From JAHFUI01 sp041485905 (GTDB lineage Bacteria; Acidobacteriota; Vicinamibacteria; Vicinamibacterales; CAVVIG01), in assembly GCA_041485905.1 (NCBI GenBank), contig JBGPKK010000089.1, positions 1 through 18,760 of the forward strand: a DNA stretch of 18,760 bases, read 5' to 3'. This document shows, one piece after another, positions 7,573 to 14,045 of this stretch. Within the stretch, counting starts at the first letter, position 1; each line of letters opens with the position of its first letter. The notes under the pieces were generated by a model. That model was not told where the DNA came from and did not search any database. It worked only from the letters and a program-made list of their open reading frames with translations. Both the position numbers and the translations under genes were made by a program.

Positions 7573-8415
7573 ATGGCGGACATCGCTATCATCGGCGCCG
7601 GTCGGCTGGGGGGTGCGCTCGCTCACGCGCTTGCACGGCGGAACATCGCCGCCGCCATTCGTCTCGTCGACGAATCGGGGCGCGTTGCCGAGGGAAAGGC
7701 GCTCGACGTCATGCAGGCCGCCCCGATTGAAGGCTTTGCCACTGAGGTGTCGGGATCGGCCGATCTGTCGGCGGCTGGCGGCGCCGCGATCGTCGTCATC
7801 GGCGATCAGGTCAGCGGCACCGAATGGCAAGGCGAGGATGGATTGAGGCTGTTGACGCGCCTGACGCAGATCGCGTCGCGATCCGTGATTCTCTGCGCCG
7901 GCGCAGAGCATCGCGAGCTGATCGATCGCGGCGTGCGGGAACTCCATCTGCCGCGCGGACGCGTCTTCGGGACCGCGCCCGAAGCGCTTGCGGCCGGTGC
8001 GCGCGCGCTGGTGGCGCTCGCAATGGACGGATCGCCCCGCGATGTCGCGCTATCGGTGCTCGGCGTGCCGCCGGCGCACGTTGTGATTCCCTGGGAGGAC
8101 GCCACGTCCGCTGGCTTTGCGCTGACGAGGCTCATGGACGAGCCGACGCGGCGGAGGCTCAGCGCGCGGATTGCCGCGATGTGGCCGCCTGGGCCCTATT
8201 CACTGGCGGCGGCCGCGTCGAAAGCCATCGATGCGATGTTCGGCCGGACGCGCGCGATCGTCAGTTGCTTCGTCGCACCGGAAGATTTCGAAGGCGTGCG
8301 CACGCGCACGGCCGCCCTTCCGGTACGGCTGACTGTCGCGGGCGTCGAACGCGTCGTTCTCCCCACCTTGAGCGGGGTCAACCGTGTCGCGCTCGACAAT
8401 GCGATGCTGTTGTGA
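7573..8415 (+). CDS. Malate/lactate dehydrogenase-fold protein lacking catalytic residues
   Basis: A 280-aa protein with the LDH/MDH Rossmann start (GAGRLGG at 8-14, D33 as NAD-ribose acidic residue, GKALDVMQAAPIEGF at 41-55). Active members are about 310 aa and carry two substrate-binding arginines in the mobile loop (PRKPGMSR), an Asn in the NPVD motif, and the Asp-His relay (DSxR and GGHGD). None is found. The loop region reads GDQVSGTEWQGEDG, NPVD is replaced by CAGAEH, the Asp segment reads GTAPEALAAGAR, and the GGHGD position reads GVPPAHVVIP. NAD binding may survive, but malate or lactate oxidation is unlikely. This may be a repurposed or regulatory paralogue. There is no operon partner on this strand. 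Confidence 0.82.
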   Translation: MADIAIIGAGRLGGALAHALARRNIAAAIRLVDESGRVAEGKALDVMQAAPIEGFATEVSGSADLSAAGGAAIVVIGDQVSGTEWQGEDGLRLLTRLTQIASRSVILCAGAEHRELIDRGVRELHLPRGRVFGTAPEALAAGARALVALAMDGSPRDVALSVLGVPPAHVVIPWEDATSAGFALTRLMDEPTRRRLSARIAAMWPPGPYSLAAAASKAIDAMFGRTRAIVSCFVAPEDFEGVRTRTAALPVRLTVAGVERVVLPTLSGVNRVALDNAMLL

Positions 8416-8431
8416 AGGAATTCGTGTGCAG

Positions 8432-8453
8432 GCCGGACCCTATCAGGTCCGGC
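8432..8453. terminator. Bidirectional hairpin terminator, GGCCGGACC repeat family
   Basis: A perfect 8-bp stem, GCCGGACC (8432-8439) with GGTCCGGC (8446-8453), encloses the loop CTATCA. It lies in the 40-bp gap between the convergent MDH-like and sigma-factor genes. On the plus strand it is followed by GTTTATA. The 27-bp stretch 8428-8454 recurs with about four changes inside the DUF1648 gene at 9634-9660, so it is also a repeat-family copy. Confidence 0.7.
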
Positions 8454-8455
8454 GT

Positions 8456-9067
8456 TTATATCCCGTAGACCGGCCGGTGCAGCGTGAGACCGCCGGCGAA
8501 ATCGGCGAGCTGTTTGCGGAGCATGAGCCGGCCGCGGTGCAGCCGCGACTTGAGCGTCTGATCTTTCACGCGCAGCATCTCGCTCGCCTCTTCGGTCGAC
8601 AGCCCCTGAATGTCGCGGAGCATCACAGGCGCCCGGTAGATCGCCGGCAGCGCGAGGATCGCGCGGAAGAGACGCCGACGCAGCTGAGAGCGCAGCACGC
8701 CTTCGTCCGCCATGCCGGACCAGTCGGCGACGTCCCGCTCGGCGGGACTGATGCCTTCATCCATGGCCTGGCGGTCTTCGTCCTGAGTCCGCTGATATTG
8801 CGCCGTGCGCAGGCGCGACATCGCCGCATTGAACGTGATGCGGAAGATCCACGACGACAGCGCCGCATCGCCACGAAACGCGCCGACGTTCCGATACACC
8901 TTGTACAGAACATCCTGCGTGATTTCTTCGGCGTCTTCCTTGTTTTTCAGATACCGCAGCGCGAGCTGAAAGATTTTCGAGCTGTACGTGCCGGCCACCT
9001 CGGCCAGCGCGCGATCATCGCCGGCCTGGAGCCGCGTCAGCAGTGCCTGTTCTTCGGGGTTCCGCAT
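8456..9067 (-). CDS. ECF-type RNA polymerase sigma factor
   Basis: A 203-aa sigma-70 family protein with only regions 2 and 4. Region 2 spans about residues 22-90, with the core-binding DAEEITQDVLYKVYRN and the -10-recognition segment FRGDAALSSWIFRITFN. A linker of about 40 residues follows. Region 4 (about 130-187) has the helix-turn-helix LSTEEASEMLRVKDQTLKSRLHRGR. It would direct RNA polymerase to a specific promoter set. An AGAGGA ribosome binding site lies 6 bp before the ATG. ECF genes are often followed by an anti-sigma gene; here transcription ends at a hairpin and converges on another gene, so control must come from elsewhere. Confidence 0.94.
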   Translation of the reverse strand: MRNPEEQALLTRLQAGDDRALAEVAGTYSSKIFQLALRYLKNKEDAEEITQDVLYKVYRNVGAFRGDAALSSWIFRITFNAAMSRLRTAQYQRTQDEDRQAMDEGISPAERDVADWSGMADEGVLRSQLRRRLFRAILALPAIYRAPVMLRDIQGLSTEEASEMLRVKDQTLKSRLHRGRLMLRKQLADFAGGLTLHRPVYGI

Positions 9068-9154
9068 GAGATGTCCTCTCGATGCCGATAAAAACCCCGC
9101 CGACGCGCTGATTATTCCTGGGGTGCCTGGGGTTGACCAACGCGCCAGAACCCT

Positions 9155-9976
9155 TTACCGCAGAAGGAGATGCAGGATCGTCGACGGCACCACGATCCCG
9201 AGCACGACGCAGAACCCGATGAGGGCGGCGGCCACCGGCCGCCCGAAATTCAGCGTCCAGTGCGAGCCGTCGCGCGTCGGAACGAACAGCGCCGGATCGT
9301 CAGGATTGCGATACAGTTGGCCGAATCGCCAATGCTCGGGGACGAATGGACGAGCTGTCGGCCGCCCAAACCGCGCCTGCGCGCGCAGCCCCACCACAAT
9401 CGAGAGCACGATGCCGATCGCGGTCGCGAACGTATACCACAGACCGAGATCCCCACGTCCACGTTGCCACATGGCGACCAGCGCGAGCGCGGCGTACGCC
9501 TGAAACGACACCCAGATCAGCGCGACGAGCGCGATCGCTTCCGCGGCGACAGAAGCCGCCGCGTCGCCAGCCGCGAGCGACGCGGACACCGGGCCGGGTG
9601 AAACGCCGGTTCGAAGGCCGGACCCTCCGGTTCGCAGGCCGGTCCCTATTGGGTCCGACGACGCTGCGGTTGGGTCGAAGATGCGCCCGTCCTCGGAGGG
9701 CTGCGCTCGCGACATCAGCAACGAGCTGATGGTCCCGAGAACGATGGTCAGGGTCATCTGGACGAACACCGGGAGAAACACACGCGGATAGGTTTTGAAC
9801 TGCCAACCGATGGGCCGATTCAGCCGGTTGAAACGCACGGGCAGGATGGAGGGCAAGGACACGTATCGTCCGAGCAGGAACGCGGCGCAGCCGCCAATGA
9901 TGACGGCGATCGCAGCCGCAGCGGCCCACGTCAGGCGCGTCGGCCGCAACATCTGAAACCGCAACCGCTCGGTCAC
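9155..9976 (-). CDS. DUF1648/DUF5808-type integral membrane protein
   Basis: A 273-aa membrane protein with about six hydrophobic segments. An LPSILPVRFN motif at the start matches the DUF1648 signature (LP..xPxHFN), although the usual His is Arg. The C-terminus carries a DUF5808-like segment, YRNPDDPALFVPTRDG then WTLNFGRPVA, before a last helix. The family's function is unknown, though some members sit with MerR/ArsR-type or peptidase genes. I place the start at a GTG (9974-9976) that overlaps the lipB stop as GTGA and has AAGGAG 4 bp upstream; the frame is open further up but only inside lipB. Residues about 106-123 are encoded by an inserted repeat and form a Gly/Thr-rich loop. Confidence 0.8.
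   Translation of the reverse strand: MTERLRFQMLRPTRLTWAAAAAIAVIIGGCAAFLLGRYVSLPSILPVRFNRLNRPIGWQFKTYPRVFLPVFVQMTLTIVLGTISSLLMSRAQPSEDGRIFDPTAASSDPIGTGLRTGGSGLRTGVSPGPVSASLAAGDAAASVAAEAIALVALIWVSFQAYAALALVAMWQRGRGDLGLWYTFATAIGIVLSIVVGLRAQARFGRPTARPFVPEHWRFGQLYRNPDDPALFVPTRDGSHWTLNFGRPVAAALIGFCVVLGIVVPSTILHLLLR
9608..9660. repeat. GGTTCGNAGGCCGGNCC repeat inside a coding sequence
   Basis: Two direct 17-bp copies, 9608-9624 and 9629-9645, differ at two positions, and the second runs into CTATT then GGGTCCGACG. The stretch 9634-9660 matches the terminator element 8428-8454 at about 23 of 27 bases. The unit is palindromic (GGCCGGACC/GGTCCGGC). It is read in frame in the DUF1648 gene, where it encodes two copies of GLRTG (minus-strand reading) in a loop between membrane segments. 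Confidence 0.72.
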
Positions 9977-10659
9977 AATGCTCCTTCGTTCATGGCTGCC
10001 GCGCCGGTCGCCGGCACGCGCTCGAAGACCTCGCAGAAATGAAAGACCACGCGATCTTCGACCTCTCGACGGTCCACTGGCCGCCCGAGCAGACGCGCGA
10101 GCGACGTGACGCCGCGATCGGCGATACCGCACGGGACAATCAAATTGAAGTAGTCCAGGTCCGTGGTCACGTTAAATGCGAATCCATGGCTCGTCACCCA
10201 TCGCGCGATGCGGACCCCGATTGCGGCCAGCTTGTGCTGGTCGACCCAGGCGCCAGTTAACCCCGGCACCCTGTGGGCGACGATTCCGTAATCTGCGGCG
10301 GTGCGAATCAGGACCTCCTCCAGATCGCGCACGTAGCGATGCACGTCGCAGCGATCCGGTTTGAGATCGAGGATCGGATATCCAATGATCTGACCTGGAC
10401 CATGGTACGTGAGGTCCCCCCCGCGTCCTGTCTCGTGCACTTCGACGCCGCGCGACGCGAGCTGGTCGGTGCTGGCGAGTATGTGCCCCCGGCCACCATC
10501 GCCGCGGACACCCAGAGTCAGAACATGCGGGTGCTCGACGAGCAACAGCACGTCGTCGACGCGGCCTTGCTGGCGCTCTGCGACGAGCCCGCGCTGAAGA
10601 TCCAGGCCCTCGGCGTACGGCACGCTGGCGAGCCGGCGGACATCGACGAATCTGGTCAT
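9973..10659 (-). CDS. lipB: Octanoyl-[acyl carrier protein]:protein octanoyltransferase LipB
   Basis: Cytosolic 228-aa enzyme that moves octanoate from acyl carrier protein to the lipoyl-domain lysine of E2 subunits, the first step of de novo lipoylation (LipA then adds sulfur). Signature segments are complete: HVLTLGVRGD, GRGGDLTYHGPGQIIGYP (78-95), the active-site lysine K143 in HKLAAIGV, SHGFAFNV, and the acyl-accepting cysteine C177 in IVPCGI. The length is normal. It sits downstream of E2 and E3 genes, which are its substrate and the substrate's partner. Its ATG lies inside a long imperfect inverted repeat (10654-10736), and the first codons (MTR) match the repeat word ATGACCAGA. The next gene overlaps its stop codon by GTGA. 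Confidence 0.96.
   Translation of the reverse strand: MTRFVDVRRLASVPYAEGLDLQRGLVAERQQGRVDDVLLLVEHPHVLTLGVRGDGGRGHILASTDQLASRGVEVHETGRGGDLTYHGPGQIIGYPILDLKPDRCDVHRYVRDLEEVLIRTAADYGIVAHRVPGLTGAWVDQHKLAAIGVRIARWVTSHGFAFNVTTDLDYFNLIVPCGIADRGVTSLARLLGRPVDRREVEDRVVFHFCEVFERVPATGAAAMNEGAL
9981..9986 (-). promoter_or_regulatory. Strong ribosome binding site (AAGGAG) fixing a GTG start
   Basis: AAGGAG on the minus strand lies inside the last codons of lipB, 4 bp upstream of GTG at 9974-9976. The start overlaps the lipB stop as GTGA, a typical coupled-translation layout. This supports the 273-residue form of the DUF1648 protein over the longer open frame. Confidence 0.7.
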
Positions 10660-10736
10660 CTCATCATCTGGTCATGTGCTCATTGATTCGTCAATCCGAA
10701 AAATCAATGACGAGATGACCAAATGAGCAGATGAAC
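10654..10736. repeat. GACCAGATG-type inverted repeat covering the lipB start
   Basis: Arms 10654-10688 and 10702-10736 pair at about 28 of 35 positions around a 13-base loop. The best-paired blocks are TCATTGATT/AATCAATGA and GGTCAT/ATGACC. The arms are built from variants of ATGACCAGATGA-like words. The element fills the gap between E2 and lipB, and one arm contains the lipB ATG (10657-10659), so in RNA it could fold the start region into a stem. Confidence 0.72.
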
Positions 10737-10740
10737 ACAT

Positions 10741-12144
10741 TCAGGCGGCGGTAGGATCCCAGTTCTCCAGCTTGTGCTTCACGTGCGACATGAACTGATC
10801 CGCCACGGCGCCATCGATCAGACGATGGTCGTAACCGAGGGTCAGATACGCCATCGGCCGAATCGCGATCGCATCGTCGATGACGATCGGACGCTTCTCG
10901 ATGTGGCCGACGCCCAGGATCGCGACCTGCGGCTGATTGATGATCGGCATGCCGAACAACGCGCCAAACACTCCCGGATTCGTGATTGTGAACGTGCCGC
11001 CGGTCACTTCGTCCGGCTTGAGCTGCTTGGTGCGCGCGCGCGCGGCCAGGTCGGCGACCGCCCGGCTCAGGCCGAGCAGGTTGCGCTCGTCGGCTTTCTT
11101 GATGACAGGGACGAGAAGACCCCAGTCGAGCGCGACGGCGATCCCGAGATTCACGTCGCGGTGGTAGACGATGTTGTCGCCGTCGAGCGATGCGTTGACG
11201 ATCGGCACGGCCCGCAGCGCATCAATGGCCGCCTTGATGATGAAGGACAGGTACGTGAGTTTGGCGCCGCTCTTTTCGTACTCCGCCTTCTTCGCATCCC
11301 GGATCTGCGCGACTCGCGAGAAGTTCACTTCGAACACCGAGTGCACATGGGCCGAGGTACGCCGGCTCGCGATCATGTGCTCGGCAATTTTCCTGCGCAT
11401 CACCGACATCGGCTGGACCTGCCCCGGCACGCCGCTGCCAACCGGCGGCGGGGGAACCGGCCGCTCGGCGGTGCCGGCTGACGCCGCTGACGCCGCCGGT
11501 GGCGAAGGACGCGAGCCCGGTGATGCTGCACCCGACTGCGCAATGAAGTCGAGGATGTCGCGTTTCGTCACGCGACTGGCGATTCCGGTGCCGCGGATTC
11601 CAGAGATATCGACGTGATGATCCTTGGCGATCTTGCGGACGAGCGGCGACGAGCGCTGCCGAAGCCTGTCTTCATTGTTTTCAGGGCCCTCAGATGGCCG
11701 GGTCTCACGCGCGCTCGTGTCCGATGGCGATTGACCACCTCGTGCAACTGGCGCTTGTGAAGCTGGTGCTTTCTGCGGTGACTGTTCAGCCGTGGAAGGA
11801 CCGGAGCCGTCGCCCTGGGCGGATGACGCGGGTGCTGCTGTGTCGGCCGCCGCTGGCGTGCCCGGTGCGGACGCCGCTGGAGCGCGCGACGCCTCCTCGG
11901 GCGCCGAGGCCTGACCGATCACGGCGACCACGCTGTTCACGGCGACGGTCTCGCCTTCTTTGACCCGGATTTCCGCCAGCACACCCGCAACAGGCGAGGG
12001 AATCTCCGCGTCCACCTTGTCGGTCGAGATCTCGAACAGCGGCTCGTCGCGGGCGACCTGATCGCCGACCTTCTTGATCCAGCGAACGATCGTGCCTTCG
12101 GCGATCGATTCGCCCATCTGCGGCATCACGACATCAGTGGGCAT
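10741..12144 (-). CDS. 2-oxoacid dehydrogenase dihydrolipoamide acyltransferase (E2)
   Basis: The 467-aa core subunit of a pyruvate, 2-oxoglutarate or branched-chain 2-oxoacid dehydrogenase; it transfers acyl groups from lipoate to CoA. One lipoyl domain (1-78) carries the lipoylated K43 in STDKVDAEIPSP. An Ala/Pro/Ser-rich linker follows (about 80-160). The peripheral-subunit-binding domain (about 165-201) contains SPLVRKIAKDH and GTGIASRVTKRDIL. After a second linker the catalytic domain runs from about 245, with the catalytic H440 and D444 of HRLIDG. Sequence alone does not settle substrate; the STDKVD and GESIAEG start are common to 2-oxoglutarate and branched-chain types. No E1 gene is in the window. 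The gene has little ribosome binding site, because a palindromic repeat ends about 5 bp from its ATG. Confidence 0.95.
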   Translation of the reverse strand: MPTDVVMPQMGESIAEGTIVRWIKKVGDQVARDEPLFEISTDKVDAEIPSPVAGVLAEIRVKEGETVAVNSVVAVIGQASAPEEASRAPAASAPGTPAAADTAAPASSAQGDGSGPSTAEQSPQKAPASQAPVARGGQSPSDTSARETRPSEGPENNEDRLRQRSSPLVRKIAKDHHVDISGIRGTGIASRVTKRDILDFIAQSGAASPGSRPSPPAASAASAGTAERPVPPPPVGSGVPGQVQPMSVMRRKIAEHMIASRRTSAHVHSVFEVNFSRVAQIRDAKKAEYEKSGAKLTYLSFIIKAAIDALRAVPIVNASLDGDNIVYHRDVNLGIAVALDWGLLVPVIKKADERNLLGLSRAVADLAARARTKQLKPDEVTGGTFTITNPGVFGALFGMPIINQPQVAILGVGHIEKRPIVIDDAIAIRPMAYLTLGYDHRLIDGAVADQFMSHVKHKLENWDPTAA

Positions 12145-12148
12145 ATCA

Positions 12149-12217
12149 AATGCTCAATGCAAAATGCCGAATGCAAAAATGCTCACGGATTGCATTCCGC
12201 ATTTCCCATTGTGCATT
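12149..12217. repeat. AATGC-type long palindrome between E3 and E2
   Basis: Arms 12149-12176 and 12190-12217 are complementary at 24 of 28 positions around a 13-base loop. Each arm is a chain of AATGC words (AATGCTCAATGCAAAATGCC). The element fills the 80-bp gap between the lpdA stop and the E2 start, ending about 5 bp from the latter. It is a longer relative of the element at 6423-6476. It could act as a terminator or attenuator, an RNA-stabilising hairpin, or be a mobile palindromic repeat. Confidence 0.78.
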
Positions 12218-12224
12218 ACCACGG

Positions 12225-13652
12225 TCACAGATGGATAGCGGCTCCGTGGACGGCGTGGGCGGCCTCGCCCACCGCTTCGGCCATGGTAGGGTGCGCGTGA
12301 ATCGTGCGAATCAGATCCTCGACCGTGGCCTCGAGTCTCAACGCGACGGTCGCTTCGGCCACCAGCTCGGTCGCGCGCAGACCGATCATGTGAACGCCGA
12401 GCACCTCGTCGTTCTTCTTCTCGGCGACGATCTTCACCAGGCCATCGGTCTCGCCGGCCATTTTCGCGCGGCCGAGGACGCCGATGGGAAAGGTGCCCAC
12501 GCGCACGTCGTAGCCGCGCTCCTGCGCTTCGCGCTCCGTCAGCCCGACGCTCCCGATCTCGGGGTCGCAATAGGTGCATCCGGGTACGTGGTCGTAGTTG
12601 AGCGGACGCGTCGCCTGCCCGGCAATCCGCTCCGCAGCCACCACGCCCTCCGCCGACGACACGTGCGCGAGTTGGGGATGGCCCGGCGTGCCGAGTGTAA
12701 TCACATCGCCGACCGCTGAAATGCCGGGCACGCTCGTCCGGTACTGCGCGTCAACCCTGATGTAACCATTTTCCATATGCAGTCCGATGCGCTCGGCGTC
12801 CAGACCCGTCGTCACCGGCCCGCGGCCGGTCGCCACCAGCAGATAGTCGGCGCGAATGCGCTGCAGGGTCCCGTCCGCAAGCTGGGCTTCGATGTCCACT
12901 CCGTCGCCCTTGACCGTCGCGCTCGTGACCCTGGCGCCTGTGTGGCACGTGATGCCCTGTTTGCGGAACGACTTCTCGAGCTCCGCCGACACGGCTTCGT
13001 CTTCCACCGGGACCAGCCGCGGCAGCAGCTCGAGCATCGTCACCTCGCTGCCGAACCGCCGAAAGATGGAGGCGAACTCGACGCCGACGGCTCCGCTGCC
13101 CATGATCGCGATCGCCTTGGGCACTTCCCGCAGATGAACCGCTTCATCGCTCGTGATGATCCGTGCGCGGTCGATCTCGACGCCTGGCACGCCCCGCGGC
13201 GCCGATCCGGTCGCGACGATGATCTCTTTCCGCGCGTGCAGCGTTTGCGCGTCGCCTTCGAAGACCTCCACGCCCCCCTCGCCCGTCAGCCGCGCGCTGC
13301 CTTTGATCCAATCGATCTTGTTTTTCTTGAAGAGATACTCGATCCCCTTTGTGAGACCCCCGACGATCTTGTCCTTGCGCGCGTGGACCTCGGTCATATC
13401 GATGCCGACAGCATGCGGCTCCGCTCCTGCAATCGTCACGCCCCATTCCTTGGCGTGCTGCACGATTTTCATCGCGTGCGCATGTTCGAGGAGCGCTTTG
13501 GTCGGGATGCAGCCCACGAGCAGACAGGTGCCGCCCAGCGCCTTCTGTTTCTCGACGACGGCCACGCGCAGACCGAGTTGGGCCCCGCGGATCGCCGCCA
13601 CGTAGCCGCCGGTTCCGGCGCCGATCACGATGATGTCGTACTCGTTGGCCAT
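12225..13652 (-). CDS. lpdA: Dihydrolipoyl dehydrogenase (E3)
   Basis: FAD-dependent 475-aa flavoprotein that reoxidises dihydrolipoamide on E2 with NAD+. The FAD site GAGTGG (11-16) is present. The redox disulfide is C43/C48 in GGTCLLVGCIP; the more usual reading is GGTCLNVGCIPS, so L46 and T51 are mild variants. The NAD site is GSGAVGVEFAS. The second FAD motif falls in the segment containing VPGISAVGDV. The dimer-interface catalytic pair is H454 and E459 (HAHPTMAEA). The length is standard. It lies directly upstream of E2 and lipB in one transcription unit, so it is the E3 of that complex, possibly shared by others. Confidence 0.96.
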   Translation of the reverse strand: MANEYDIIVIGAGTGGYVAAIRGAQLGLRVAVVEKQKALGGTCLLVGCIPTKALLEHAHAMKIVQHAKEWGVTIAGAEPHAVGIDMTEVHARKDKIVGGLTKGIEYLFKKNKIDWIKGSARLTGEGGVEVFEGDAQTLHARKEIIVATGSAPRGVPGVEIDRARIITSDEAVHLREVPKAIAIMGSGAVGVEFASIFRRFGSEVTMLELLPRLVPVEDEAVSAELEKSFRKQGITCHTGARVTSATVKGDGVDIEAQLADGTLQRIRADYLLVATGRGPVTTGLDAERIGLHMENGYIRVDAQYRTSVPGISAVGDVITLGTPGHPQLAHVSSAEGVVAAERIAGQATRPLNYDHVPGCTYCDPEIGSVGLTEREAQERGYDVRVGTFPIGVLGRAKMAGETDGLVKIVAEKKNDEVLGVHMIGLRATELVAEATVALRLEATVEDLIRTIHAHPTMAEAVGEAAHAVHGAAIHL

Positions 13653-13685
13653 GGATGGGTTGGATTCGGGCGACCAAGGGTCGCG

Positions 13686-13934
13686 TCAGCGCTTCAATGA
13701 GGACAAGGGGACGAAGTTGGTGGCGGCGGCGGCCGGCTGCACGGGCGAGGGTGGCTGGTCGGAGCGGTCCGCTTCGAGGCGGGTGACGCGCGCCTGCAAC
13801 TGACCAAACTCGTATCGCAGATCCCAGTACGACTCGCGCAGCCGCTCGAGCCGCTTGGACACGCGCCGGGCGCGCTCGACCGCTGCCGCGGCCGTCAAAA
13901 ACGCCGCGCCGACCAGGACCCAGTAAGCGATCAC
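13686..13934 (-). CDS. Small membrane-anchored coiled-coil protein
   Basis: An 82-aa protein of unknown family. An N-terminal hydrophobic helix (about residues 1-19, IAYWVLVGAAFLTAAAA) is followed by a charged heptad-like helix rich in Arg, Glu and Leu (RRVSKRLERLRESYWDLR, then LQARVTRLEADRSD). A Pro/Ala-rich tail follows. It probably anchors a short cytoplasmic coiled coil at the inner membrane. I chose the GTG at 13932-13934; a TTG one codon earlier is also possible. There is no ribosome binding site, but a TAAGGT -10-like box (13950 to 13945, minus) would start transcription almost at the start codon. The lpdA gene follows after 33 bp, so this may be the first gene of the lpdA-E2-lipB operon. 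Confidence 0.65.
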   Translation of the reverse strand: MIAYWVLVGAAFLTAAAAVERARRVSKRLERLRESYWDLRYEFGQLQARVTRLEADRSDQPPSPVQPAAAATNFVPLSSLKR

Positions 13935-14045
13935 CAAACCCGGTACCTTATCGGACGCCTCGCGGGAGTGTCAAGGCATGCAGCCTTGAAATCGGGCCCC
14001 TCGACTGACACAATGGCGACCGGTTCGCGCTCGTTCGCGAGGCCC

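Noticed and set aside
9977..10132. Longer start for the DUF1648 protein
   Set aside because: The extra 52 codons lie inside lipB and are Arg-rich. The GTG at 9974-9976 has AAGGAG upstream and a GTGA overlap with the lipB stop.
10654..12217. CRISPR array suggested by repeated words in the operon gaps
   Set aside because: There are no constant repeats separated by unique spacers of equal length; the units are inverted, variable and only 6-9 bp long.
12149..12217. Insertion-sequence remnant
   Set aside because: The palindrome has no transposase fragment or flanking target duplication, and it is too short; it fits a small non-coding repeat.
12777..13700. A 307-codon plus-strand frame opposite lpdA
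   Set aside because: Shadow of a well-identified flavoprotein gene; composition dominated by Arg, His and Asp.
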